From NCBI GenBank assembly GCA_963759115.1, contig CAVWXT010000005.1:1736001-1800000 (forward strand): a stretch of DNA of 64,000 nt, written 5' to 3'. A program made the translations under genes and the position numbers. Of the stretch, positions 21,045 through 31,282 are shown one piece after another. This stretch comes from CAVWXT01 sp963759115 (lineage in GTDB: Bacteria > Planctomycetota > Planctomycetia > Pirellulales > Thermoguttaceae). Numbering within the stretch: the first letter of the stretch is position 1; the number at the start of each line of letters is the position of its first letter. The notes below the pieces were generated by a model. It saw nothing but the letters and a program-made list of their open reading frames with translations, was not told where the DNA came from and did not search any database.

Positions 21045-22352
21045 ATGCCCCGCCGCAACTTGCTCGTCCTGCTGGCCATGACGCTGGTGGCACTGCTCTG
21101 CTATCAGCGGGTGCAGAAGAACATTTACGGCCGCGTGCTGGCCAACGCCATGTCCAAGATCGAGAACCGATACCTGGAGCCGATCCAGGCATCGCAGTTG
21201 TTCGAAGGGGCCATGGAGGGGATGCTCGGCAAACTGGACGACTACTCGGCCTATATCAGCCCCGCCGACCTGCAGAACTTCCACGAAACCATCGACCAGG
21301 AGTTCGGCGGCGTAGGCGTCGAAGTAGCGCTCGACTCCGAAACCAAACAGATCACGGTCCTTTGCCCGCTGCTGGGATCGCCGGCATACAAGGCGGGAAT
21401 TCGGGCCGGCGACCGGATCCTGCGGATCCGCGAGACCAGCACCCAGGGGATGTCGTTGAGCGACGCCGCCGCTCTGCTGCGCGGCAAGCCTGGCGACACC
21501 GTCACTCTCACGGTACTGCACGAAGGCGAAGAGAAACCGGCGGAGGTCGCCATCGTCCGCGAAGTCATCCAGGCCAATACCGTGCGGGGCGACACCCGCA
21601 ACGCCGACGGCTCCTGGAACTTCTTCCTCGCCGGACGCAACCGGATCGGCTACGTCCGCATCAGCAGCTTCACCGACAACACCACCGCCGAACTGAGCCG
21701 GGCGCTCGATTGGCTGGCCGAACACGACCTGCGCGGCCTGGTGCTGGATCTTCGCGACGATCCGGGCGGGTACCTGACGGCGGCCGTCGCCGTCTGCAAA
21801 TTGCTGATCCCTCCCGGCGTAATCGTCACGACTCGCGGCCGCGACGGCCGCGTCAGCCGCACGTTCGGGACCAACCGCAGAGGACCGTTTGCCGATTTCC
21901 CCCTCGCCGTGCTGGTCAACCAGAACAGCGCCAGCGCGGCCGAGATCGTTGCCGCCTGTCTGCAAGATCACGATCGGGCCGTGATCGTCGGCCAGCGCAC
22001 GTATGGCAAAGGAACCATCCAGGAAATCATCGACCTGGAGAACGGTTGCGGAGCGATGAAAGTGACCTCGGCCAGCTATTGGCGACCCAGCGGCAAGCGC
22101 ATCGCCCGCCCGCGCAACCCCAGCCCCAACGACACCTGGGGCGTAATGCCCGACGCGGGCTATGAGGTGACCGTCAAGGACGAGGAACTCAACCGTTGGC
22201 GGCAGTGGCGATTCCACCGCGACATGTACCAGTCGGCCGCCAACGGCGGCCCGTCGAAAGACGGCGCAGAACCGTTCACCGACCGGCCGTTGGTGCGGGC
22301 CGTCGAGTATCTGGAGATGCAAGCGGGCAGCGACAAGAAGGCGGAGAGTTGA
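21045..22352 (+). CDS. Carboxyl-terminal processing protease (S41, CtpA-like)
   Basis: About 435 residues. The ATG at 21045 has a ribosome site (AGGAAGGA at 21027) and begins an N-terminal membrane anchor (LLVLLAMTLVALLCYQ). A PDZ domain follows (GGVGVEVALDSETKQITVL to GDRILRI). The S41 catalytic dyad is Ser in NQNSASAAEIVA near residue 293 and Lys in GQRTYGKGTIQ near residue 321. The family cleaves proteins at the C-terminus in the periplasm, often in envelope quality control or peptidoglycan enzyme turnover. It starts 16 bases after the transporter stop, so they may share a transcript. Confidence 0.92.
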   Translation: MPRRNLLVLLAMTLVALLCYQRVQKNIYGRVLANAMSKIENRYLEPIQASQLFEGAMEGMLGKLDDYSAYISPADLQNFHETIDQEFGGVGVEVALDSETKQITVLCPLLGSPAYKAGIRAGDRILRIRETSTQGMSLSDAAALLRGKPGDTVTLTVLHEGEEKPAEVAIVREVIQANTVRGDTRNADGSWNFFLAGRNRIGYVRISSFTDNTTAELSRALDWLAEHDLRGLVLDLRDDPGGYLTAAVAVCKLLIPPGVIVTTRGRDGRVSRTFGTNRRGPFADFPLAVLVNQNSASAAEIVAACLQDHDRAVIVGQRTYGKGTIQEIIDLENGCGAMKVTSASYWRPSGKRIARPRNPSPNDTWGVMPDAGYEVTVKDEELNRWRQWRFHRDMYQSAANGGPSKDGAEPFTDRPLVRAVEYLEMQAGSDKKAES

Positions 22353-22446
22353 GAGTTGAGAGTCGCGGGAGGAGGATTATACGTTCTCCCCATTCCCCAT
22401 TCATCATTCCCCCAGTCCAACCGCCAACCCCTGATCTTTCCCTCTT

Positions 22447-22923
22447 ATGGACGCCGCCGTAGTCCTGTTTTCGCTGTTCCTGCTGGCTTCGGCCGTCGGG
22501 CTCATGCTCTTGCACGCGCGGACCTGGCGGGAGTTTCGGGAACGGGATCACGATGTCGAGGATTTCGACTACCGCAGGCGACAATACCGCCGGCGAATGC
22601 AAGTCAGCGCCATGATCGGCTTGCTGGCCATTGCGTTGTTCGTGGGGTGGATGCTGATGAACACGTCGCTCTTCTCCGTCACGTTCTTCGCCGTATACTG
22701 GATCGTGGTGATGCTGGTGACCTGCTGGGTCCTCCTCTTGGCCTTGGTGGACATCTGGGCCACCAAGTACCACTACGGCCGCCTCCGCGATCGCTGCCTC
22801 ATCGAGCAGGCCAGACTCCGAGCCGAAGCCGTCCGCATCCGGTCCATCCGCGGCAACGGAAAAGGCGAGACTTCACCGCGGAAAATCGGCGAGAAAGGAA
22901 AGGAGGCAGGGGATGAAGGATAA
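22447..22923 (+). CDS. Small membrane protein, unknown function
   Basis: 158 residues. Three hydrophobic helices are seen: AVVLFSLFLLASAVGLMLL at the N-terminus, VSAMIGLLAIALFVGWMLM and FAVYWIVVMLVTCWVLLLAL; between the first and second there is a charged loop rich in Arg and Asp, and the C-terminus is basic (RIRSIRGNGKGETSPRK). The gene lies downstream of the CtpA-like protease, separated by a 95-bp stretch with short 7-bp-type repeats, and converges on valS. I do not recognise the family. Confidence 0.65.
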   Translation: MDAAVVLFSLFLLASAVGLMLLHARTWREFRERDHDVEDFDYRRRQYRRRMQVSAMIGLLAIALFVGWMLMNTSLFSVTFFAVYWIVVMLVTCWVLLLALVDIWATKYHYGRLRDRCLIEQARLRAEAVRIRSIRGNGKGETSPRKIGEKGKEAGDEG

Positions 22924-22950
22924 GGGATTGGGCATCGACACGCCCGGCGT

Positions 22951-25900
22951 TCATTTCCGCGCAGCAAACCGCTGCAACACCTCCTTGGCGGCGGCGAGCT
23001 GATCCTGGAGGTCTTTCAGACTGTCTCGCTCCTTCTGAACCACCTCGGCCGGAGCACGCTGGACGAAGTTCGCATTGGTGAGCTTCTTCTCCTTGGCCGC
23101 GATGAAGCCGGAGAGCTTTTCGACTTCCTGCTGCTTCCGGGCGATCTCGGCCGGCACGTCGATCAACTCGGCCAGGTCAACATACACGTCCATGCCGGCC
23201 AGCGCCACGTGGGCACTCAGCGGCGGCGCCGCCACATCCGGCCCGAACGCCGTGGGCCGGGCGTTGGCCATCGAAGTGAAGTACGGCTCCATGGGGCCGA
23301 GCAGTTCGGCCACCGGGGCGTCACACCGCACGCAAAACGCGATCGGCGTCTTCGGCGCCACGCCCCGCCCGGCGCGGATGTCGCGCACCGCCCGCAGCAC
23401 GTCCTGAAATCGCGCAAATTGGGCCTCGATGGTCGGGTCTTGCCGGGCCGGATCGCTCTTCGGCCAAGGAGCCAACATGATGCTTTCGGCCGCTGGGGAA
23501 AAAGGGGACTGTCCCCCTTTGTGCGAAGCACCCTCCGGGCCGTTCCGGCGGGCACCGACCGGAGGTTGGTCGGGGACTGTCCCCTTTTTCCCTCCGTCGA
23601 GCCCGCGTTGCGGCGCCACCTCGCCCAACCGCTGCCACACGTCCTCGGTGAGGAAGGGGATGATCGGGTGCAAGAGCCGCAGCAGCGTGTCGAGCGTGTG
23701 GGCCAGCACCCGTTGGGCGACCGTTCTTTGCGACGGGTCCTGGAGCCGCCCTTTGACCATCTCCACGTAGAAACTGCAAAACTCGTCCCAGGCAAAATCG
23801 TAGAGCACGCGGGCGGCGTCGGCGAAGCGATATTCGGCCAGGGCGTCGGTCACCTGCTGCGTCACGGTGGCCAGCCGGCTCAAGACCCATCGGTCCTCGA
23901 CCATCAGCTCGTCATCGGCCACCCTGCCCGGATCGAAGCCGTCGAGGTTCATCAACGAGAACCGCGAGGCGTTCCACAGCTTGTTGCAGAAATTGCGGGC
24001 CAACTCGAAGCGGTCGCTCACCACGGCCCCGCGGGGCAGGGCCTTGTCTTCGGGCTTTTCGGCCCACTGCGTGGAGAACTGTTGGCCGCATTCCTTGCAC
24101 TTGATCCGCGGCCGGATGCGGTTCTCCTTGGTCTGCTCGATCAGCTTTTGGCAGTGCGGGCACTCGAACTCGACCGGCATGCGGATGTCTTGGGTCTCGG
24201 TCGTGAGGTAGGCCAGGCCAAACCGCAGCGAGTCGGCCCCGAACTTCTCGATCACGTCCAACGGATCGACGCCGTTGCCCTTGCTCTTCGACATGCCTTC
24301 GCCGTAGCCGTCGAGAATCTTGGGATGGATGAAGACGTCGTGGAAAGGCACTTCACCCACGTTGTGCAGGCCGGTAAGCACCATCCGCGCGACCCAGAGC
24401 GTGATGATGTCGCGGCTGGTGATGAGCACGTTGGTGGGATAGTAGTATTTCAGTTCGGCGGTTTGCTCCGGCCAGCCGAGCGTGGAATGCGGCCAAAGGG
24501 CGGAGCTGAACCAGGTGTCGAGAACGTCTTCCTCTCTCTTGATAAGACTGAACTGATCGAGGGCCCTTTCGACTTCCTCATCCTCGCCGCGGACGCAAAT
24601 ATGATAGGTGCGTTCCGCTTGGATGGAGAACTTTCCGTCATCCACAATTTTCTCAATGAGGGTTTCGGCGTCTGCGTCCTCGATAGCGTCCCAATCGATC
24701 GCCTGCACGTCACGATCGATCCAGGCAGACGGGAAACTCTCGGATGTGACGCACACGCGTCCCTCCTCCTTCCACTTTTCCAGCAGGGGTCGAAGTGCCT
24801 CCTCTTCCTTGTCGAATTTCTCGATCTCGTCAACTGCGATACGCTTGGTCGTTAACGTCCACACCGGAATTCGATGTCCCCACCAAAGCTGCCGGCCGAT
24901 GGGCCAATCCCGCTTCTCGCTGAGCCAATCGAGATAGCTCTTGCCATAGCGATCGGGGATGATTTTGACGCGGCCATCCGTTACGGTGTCCATCGCCGAT
25001 TGGGCCAGCTCGTCCATCTTGACGAACCACTGGTCGGTCAGGTACGGCTCGATGGGCGTCTTCGAGCGGTCGCTGTGGGCCAACTCGACCTCGCGATCCT
25101 CTTTCTCGGCAATCAAACCGGCCGCGTTCAGGTCGGCCTCTACTGCGTCGCGGGCCTTTTTCACCGTCAGGCCGCAATAACTCTGCGGCACATTATCGTT
25201 GAGCGTGCCGTCCGGATTGAGAATGTTGATGGCGCCAATCTCAAGGTGCCGCTGCCACACGTCGTAGTCGTTCGGATCGTGCGCCGGAGTGATTTTTACG
25301 CAGCCGGAACCCAATTCGGGCTTCGCCCAAGCGTCGGCAATCAGCGGAATCTGCCGGCCCGTTAGCGGCAGTTCCAACAGGGCGCCGCTGTTGGCCATGT
25401 CGCGAAGCTTTTCCAGTTGCGGCAGCATCTCGCGCTGCCGGCGCTCGACCTCTTCGATTTGGGCCTGAAGGTCCGGCTTCTCCTTGGCCGGGGCGTCGGC
25501 CAGCCGTTGGCGGAGTTCGCTTTCCGCTTGTTCTAGCGCGGCGGCCGGGTCGGGGTGGACCGCCACGGCCGTATCGCCGAGCATCGTTTCGGGCCGCGTC
25601 GTGGCCACCGTGACGTGCGTCGGCTGGCCCGGCTTAGGATCGACCACCGGATACGTAATGTGCCAAAAGTGCCCTTTCACCGGCTCGTGGAACACCTCAT
25701 CATCGCTCACGGCCGTTTGCAGGAACGTGTCCCAATTCACTAGCCGCTTGCCCCGATAGATTTTGCCCTCCTTGAACAGGGTGAAGAACGTCTCGCGGAC
25801 CGCGCGGCGCACACCGGATCGAGCGTGAACCGAGTGCGCTCCCAGTCGCAGCTACAGCCCATCTGCTTCAATTGGCCGATGATGCGGGCCTCGTAGTCCT

Positions 25901-26276
25901 TCTTCCACTGCCAGATGCGCTCGACGAGCCCTTCGCGGCCCAAGTCGTGCCGGCTGAGCTTCTCCTCGCTCAATAGCCGCCGCTCGACCACCGCCTGCGT
26001 GGCGATGCCGGCATGGTCGGTGCCCGGCATCCAAAGGGTCTCGAATCCCTGCATCCGTTTCTGGCGGATGAGGATGTCTTGCAGCGTGTTGTTGAGCGCG
26101 TGGCCCAAGTGCAGGGCGCCGGTGACGTTCGGCGGCGGAATGACGATAGTGTACGGCTTCCGCAGCGGACTGGGCTCGCTATGGAAGTAGCCTCGCTCCT
26201 CCCAGAACGGATACCAACGCGATTGGGCGGCCGCGTGATCGTATTGTTTAGGAAGATCGTCGTTGTTGTTCTTCAT
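22951..26276 (-). CDS. valS: Valyl-tRNA synthetase (one frameshift near 25818) with in-frame palindromic insert
   Basis: About 1100 residues with the class I signatures: HIGH as LHLGH in PPPNVTGALHLGHALN, KMSKS as GMSKSKGNG, and the editing domain motif VATTRPETMLGDTAVAVHP. It charges tRNA-Val. The ATG at 26276 (MKNNNDDLPKQYD) gives the usual start. One C missing from a CCC run near 25818 splits the frame. A zinc-ribbon-like insert FECPHCQKLI to IKCKECGQQF follows the KMSKS region. A 33-residue insert (GKKGTVPDQPPVG to SPFSP) in the anticodon-binding region is encoded by the palindromic repeat at 23496-23594. The C-terminal coiled coil (VEKLSGFIAAKEKKL) is complete. The start overlaps the cimA stop by 29 bases, so valS is translated from the attenuated cimA transcript. 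Confidence 0.93.
23496..23594. repeat. Palindromic element, GGGGAAAAAGGGGAC type, in frame in valS
   Basis: About 99 bp with ends GGGGAAAAAGGGGACTGTCC and GGGGACTGTCCCCTTTTTCC. Read on the coding strand it matches the glycosyltransferase copy (16051-16146) at almost every position but is translated in a different frame, and no stop codon occurs in either. Confidence 0.92.
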
Positions 26277-27828
26277 CTTTACACAGCTTGTACTCAAAAC
26301 TATCCAGCAAGGCAATCCAGCTTGCCTCGATGATATTTTCATCGACGCCGACGGTGCCCCACACGTCGTCTTCGTCCTGGCTCTGGATCAAGACGCGAAC
26401 CCCGGCGGCCGTGGCGGCCTGGGAGTTGATGACTCGCACTTTGTAGTCGACCAAGTGCAGCTTGTTCAGCGCGGGAAACTTGCCGTTGAGGGCCTTCCGC
26501 AGGGCCGCATTGAGCGCGTCGACGGGGCCGTGTCCCTCGGCCGCCTCGAAATACTCTTTGCCGTCGACGCGGACCTTGACGATGGCCTCCGCCCGAACCT
26601 CGCCGCCCGCTTTGTTGTCGATGGTCACGTCGTAGTGAAGCGTCTCAAAATGCGGCTGGAACTTGTTCAGGGACCGGCGGACCAACAGATCGAACGAGGC
26701 GTCGGCCGCCTCGAACTGGTAGCCGGCGTTTTCCATCGACACGACCTTGGCCAGAATCTGGTCCATCAACTTCGAGTCTTGCGGGATGTTGTGGCGGGCC
26801 GTCGTGGCGGCGATGTTCGATCGGCCCGACAGCTCGCTCACCAGCACTCGGCGTTCGTTGCCCACCAGTTGCGGGTCGATGTGCTCGTAGCTGTCGGGGT
26901 TGCGGGCGACGCCGCTGACATGCATGCCGCCCTTGTGGGCGAACGCGCTCTTGCCCACAAACGGCTGGTTCGCCCGAAAGTTCATGTTCACCGTCTCATA
27001 AACGTAGCGCGACAATTCGGTGAGACGGCCGATGCCGCCGGGCTGGAGCAACTCATAACCCTGCTTCTTCACGGCCAGGTTGGCAATGACTGAAATCAAG
27101 TCGGCGTTGCCGCAACGCTCGCCGAAGCCGTTGATGGTGCCTTGGACTTGCACCGCTCCCGCCTCGACGCCGGCCAGCGAGTTCGCCACCGCCAGATCAC
27201 AGTCGTTATGGAAATGCACGCCCACCGGCGCCGGCAGGCCGGCAATCGCGGCGGCGGTGATCGCGGCCACCTCGTCCGGCATGCTGCCGCCGTTGGTGTC
27301 GCACAGCGTGACGAGTCGGGCGCCGGCCTCGGCGGCGGCGAGAACGGCGCATAGCGCGTAGTTGCGGTCCTCCTTCCAACCGTCGTAGAAGTGCTCGGCA
27401 TCGAAGATCACCTCGCGGCCGGCGCGGACCAGGTACGTCACACTGTCGCGGATCATGGCCAGGTTCTCTTCGAAACTGGTTCGAAGCACGTCCGTAACTT
27501 GAAAGGCCGAGGTTTTGCCGACGAGCGCGATCACGGCCGCGCCGGAGTCGAGCAGGGCCTTCAGGCCGGAATCGGTCTCTGCTTTCCCGCCCTTGCGGCG
27601 GGTCATGCCGAAGGCACAGACCTTGGTCCGCTTGAGGCTTAGTTGGCCGATCCGCTGGAAATACTGGAAGTCCTTCTCGTTGGATGCCGGGTAGCCGCCC
27701 TCCACGTAATCGAAGCCGATGTCGTCCAGCCGCTGGCTGAGCGCGAGCTTGTCGGTAAGCGAGAAGCTGATGCCCTCGCCCTGGGCGCCGTCGCGGAGCG
27801 TCGTGTCGTAGATTTCGATGCGTCGCAT
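26248..27828 (-). CDS. cimA: (R)-citramalate synthase
   Basis: About 526 residues, full length. It condenses acetyl-CoA with pyruvate to citramalate, the first step of the threonine-independent route to isoleucine. N-terminal signature IYDTTLRDGAQGEGISFSL, metal/substrate site GVHFHNDCDLAVANSLAGVE, the central SAFAHKGGMHVSG, and a C-terminal LeuA-like regulatory domain (VIVKVRVDGKEYFEAAEGHG) are all present. The true start is the ATG at 27828, five bases after the U-run of an intrinsic terminator; the TTG at 27834 lies inside that run and is unlikely. The ribosome site is weak because the terminator arm occupies the usual place. The short GFGERCGNADL and PVGVHFHND segments are well conserved. 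The gene heads an operon with valS. Confidence 0.95.
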   Translation of the reverse strand: MRRIEIYDTTLRDGAQGEGISFSLTDKLALSQRLDDIGFDYVEGGYPASNEKDFQYFQRIGQLSLKRTKVCAFGMTRRKGGKAETDSGLKALLDSGAAVIALVGKTSAFQVTDVLRTSFEENLAMIRDSVTYLVRAGREVIFDAEHFYDGWKEDRNYALCAVLAAAEAGARLVTLCDTNGGSMPDEVAAITAAAIAGLPAPVGVHFHNDCDLAVANSLAGVEAGAVQVQGTINGFGERCGNADLISVIANLAVKKQGYELLQPGGIGRLTELSRYVYETVNMNFRANQPFVGKSAFAHKGGMHVSGVARNPDSYEHIDPQLVGNERRVLVSELSGRSNIAATTARHNIPQDSKLMDQILAKVVSMENAGYQFEAADASFDLLVRRSLNKFQPHFETLHYDVTIDNKAGGEVRAEAIVKVRVDGKEYFEAAEGHGPVDALNAALRKALNGKFPALNKLHLVDYKVRVINSQAATAAGVRVLIQSQDEDDVWGTVGVDENIIEASWIALLDSFEYKLCKDEEQQRRSS

Positions 27829-27832
27829 AAAC

Positions 27833-27864
27833 AAAAAAACCCCGAAGCCGTTTCGGCCTCAGGG
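27833..27864 (-). terminator. Intrinsic terminator of the cimA-valS attenuator
   Basis: On the minus strand, an 11-bp stem (CCCTGAGGCCG at 27864-27854 with CGGCTTCGGGG at 27850-27840) closes an AAA loop and is followed by seven Ts (27839-27833). It ends five bases before the cimA start. The 10-base segment AGCCCTGAGG (27866-27857) overlaps its 5' arm and can instead pair with CCTTAGGGCT (27900-27891), giving a mutually exclusive antiterminator. Confidence 0.95.
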
Positions 27865-27894
27865 CTCCTTATGACCGGTGTCGTGCCGGAAGCC

Positions 27895-27987
27895 CTAAGG
27901 CCGAGCCTTCCCAATAATGACCGCTACGACCGCACCGGCTATCGCCGGGATCGCAAGGCGCGTCAGACTGGGAAGTTGGAGATACAT
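27895..27987 (-). CDS. Ile/Val-rich leader peptide of the cimA-valS attenuator
   Basis: A 30-codon ORF (ATG at 27987, TAG at 27895-27897), too short for most gene callers. Its C-terminal half contains AIAGAVVAVII: three Val and two Ile codons in nine positions, plus Ile and Leu codons upstream. The stop codon lies inside the 5' arm of the antiterminator (27891-27900), while two tandem ATT codons are at 27913-27918, so a ribosome stalled there leaves that arm free. This is the geometry of leader peptides of the E. coli ilv and leu operons. A pause hairpin AAGGC-TCG-GCCTT (27909-27897) overlaps the same arm. Confidence 0.9.
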   Translation of the reverse strand: MYLQLPSLTRLAIPAIAGAVVAVIIGKARP

Positions 27988-28029
27988 CGCTCGGCTGGGG
28001 CTTTCCAAGCAGAAACAAACAACCACACA

Positions 28030-28058
28030 AATGTACCGCGGCTGGGTGGCCGTGTCAA
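28030..28058 (-). promoter_or_regulatory. Sigma-70-type promoter of the cimA-valS operon
   Basis: Minus-strand TTGACA (28058-28053), a 17-base spacer and TACATT (28035-28030). The expected transcript starts about 35 bases upstream of the leader peptide ATG at 27987. Confidence 0.8.
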
Positions 28059-28128
28059 TCGCACGTTGCTCTTCACCAATAGGGGGGGTAATTGCGTCTT
28101 TGGCGGGCGGAAAATGGCAGCAAGATGT

Positions 28129-28193
28129 AGGGTCCGCCGTGCGGACCACGGACAGCGTGACCGAAAACCGGCAAGGTCCGCACGGCGGACCCT
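28129..28193. repeat. Perfect 19-bp inverted repeat (REP-like)
   Basis: Arms AGGGTCCGCCGTGCGGACC (28129-28147) and its exact complement (28175-28193) flank a 27-base spacer. It lies between the cimA promoter and the group II intron and has no U-run on either side, so it is not a simple terminator. Confidence 0.85.
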
Positions 28194-28237
28194 GCCGACT
28201 ACTCAGAGGTTGTGAATTTTTCCAGAAACACCATTGA

Positions 28238-29022
28238 TAGGGGTAGGGAAGGCCGGTTAAGTTCCCGGCCTCCCCTCCCTCCGAACCGGACTGGCGGATT
28301 TCCCGCATCCGGCTCTCCGGTTAGTGGTGTTACCTCGTAGAGGATTGGTGAACCGAGCGCGGGAAGGAAACAAGGTTCCTTCTCGGGATCGGCAGAAGCG
28401 AAAGGCCCTGACCTTCACGGGAAGGCCACCAACATGCAACATCGACGGTGCGGCCAATCTGAGCCAAGTTACGTGTGCCTGACGCAGTCCGTCGTGGCTA
28501 GTCGTTGCCGACACTCGCGGTACGGTGTGGTTTTGGCCGTGCGTCATGTTTCATCCCCTTTCCTGCGTCCCTTTGCTCGACGGGCATTGCCCCGCTTCCT
28601 CGCTCGTATGGACGCTCTGACTCCTGGGCGGTCGATTCTTCGTATCCTTATCAGGGACAATGAACTTCGTCCTTGTACCCGCCCAGGTCTCCTTGCTTCA
28701 TGTATCAAACCTTCCGACCGTTCCGCCTCCAACCACCTGTTGCCGCCTCTGGGGCTTGGTTTGGTTTCCCCCCGGAGCTTACCGCGCGGTCTGCCGACCG
28801 CATCCCTTGCGAGGACCACAGCGTCACTTGGGCTTCGCCTTTTCCTAGCAGGCTCGCCACGACAACCGGCCGAATCGAGTTCGTCATCCTGCGGACCAGC
28901 CGTTCACCTTCAGTTGCTCTCCACCCCCTCTCACGAGGACGCAGTTACTTTCGGTTACGAAGTTCAAACCCAATTTCGACAAGGACTTGCACCTTGCTGA
29001 TTCGATACACTCACAAGCGCAC
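28238..29022 (-). mobile_element. ORF-less group II intron (class C-like)
   Basis: On the minus strand the 5' end reads GTGCGCTTGTGAG, matching the group II GUGYG consensus, followed by domain I-type sequence (GGTGCAAGTCCTTG, then AACCGAAAGTAACTGC and GTCCTCGTGAGAGGGG). Domain V is intact at 28315-28283: GAGCCGGATGCGGG, AAAT, CCGC, CAGT, CCGGTTC, with the AGC triad region and GAAA tetraloop. Domain VI is the stem GGCCGGGAACTTAACCGGCC. No reverse transcriptase frame is present; the predicted frames across it are accidental. The 5' end abuts a strong palindrome at 29024-29090, as for class C introns, which insert after hairpins. Ends are placed to within a few bases. Confidence 0.85.
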
Positions 29023-29023
29023 T

Positions 29024-29090
29024 AGGAGGCGACTCCAGTCGCCGATTGTGCGGCGCAACACTGGAAATTCGGCGACTGGAGTCGCCTCCT
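29024..29090. repeat. 22-bp inverted repeat next to the group II intron
   Basis: Arms at 29024-29045 and 29069-29090 pair perfectly; each contains GGCGACTCCAGTCGCC or its complement, itself a near palindrome. The same arms recur at 45201-45263 without an intron. The intron begins two bases from its edge. Confidence 0.92.
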
Positions 29091-29109
29091 GCAATAAATT
29101 CACAAGCTC

Positions 29110-30408
<1,299 letters not shown>

Positions 30409-30438
30409 TCCGGGCTCCGTTGCATGGTGCGATGGTCC

Positions 30439-30467
30439 AGTATAGGCGCGGTGGCCAAGCCGGTCAA
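30439..30467 (-). promoter_or_regulatory. Promoter of thiC
   Basis: Minus-strand TTGACC (30467-30462), 17-base spacer, TATACT (30444-30439). The start of transcription would be about 25 bases ahead of the thiC ATG, leaving no room for a riboswitch. Confidence 0.75.
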
Positions 30468-30695
30468 AGGCAGCGGCTGGATCTTGCGTCCTGACTGAAT
30501 TCCGAGCCCCGGCTTGGGAGCGAGGTCCGTCGCATCCCATGGCCGCTGTGTTCCCCATTTTTCCTATACGACAAACTCTTGCTAATACTCAAGATTGATA
30601 CAATCGGAACCGATACCTTGTCTGCAACAGGAACCTCTAGTTGTTCCGTGCGCCCTGTAGGACGAACTACCACCCCGCAGACAGGGGACCAAAGC

Positions 30696-31282
30696 ATGCA
30701 GCACAACGAAGCGAGGCTTATGGTCATTGCCCGCGTCCCAAACCTCGCTGCCAAGGGGCGGGAGAGCGAAAGCGGCGCAACATCGCCGGCAGAATACGGT
30801 CGTTTGATAAATCAGGTAGTCTCTTTTAGACTGCTGGCGGCCACTGCGCTACTATTGCTGCTGGTGGCGATCATCCCACTCTCGTTACGCGACAAGCCGT
30901 CAAAGCCCGCAACGACTCCGACAACGTCCTCGCCGGGCCTCTCGGAGGCTCCCCGCCCACAACCCGATTTCAGCGTTGCGCCAACGACGGCCAGCGCGCC
31001 CCAACGGCGCTGGGCACGCCCCTGGCGGCAACGAACGAAGTTCCCCAAATGTCTCCTTGGCCCGCCGATCCGGTCCAATCAGCCGCCCCTCAGACCGTGG
31101 CCGGCGTCGAAAGGCCGCAGTCCGGCGTGAATCAACCGATGACGATTCCTCCGCCGCTCTACCAGGCCGACGCCCGCAACGCCTACAACGAGCCGGCACC
31201 GGGCGTGTCACAGTTTGAGGGCCCCCTTCAGAAACCCTCCAGCCAGAACACTTATGACCGCACTCGACCAAGCCTTCATTAA
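30696..31282 (+). CDS. Single-TM proline-rich membrane protein (one frameshift near 31000)
   Basis: About 195 residues after restoring one C in a C-run near 31000. A soluble N-terminus of about 55 residues (MQHNEARLMVIARV) is followed by one hydrophobic helix, LLAATALLLLLVAIIPLSL, and a Pro/Ala/Thr-rich tail ending YNEPAPGVSQFEGP and TYDRTRPSLH. The 3' end overlaps the start of the tyrosine kinase-like gene by 29 bases, suggesting co-expression. It resembles in layout the membrane partner of a CpsC/CpsD pair but lacks the Wzz motif, so no function is assigned. Confidence 0.55.

Noticed and set aside
30409..30560. A TPP riboswitch expected before thiC
   Set aside because: Neither the CTGAGA nor the downstream conserved block is present, and the promoter lies too close to the start codon to leave room.
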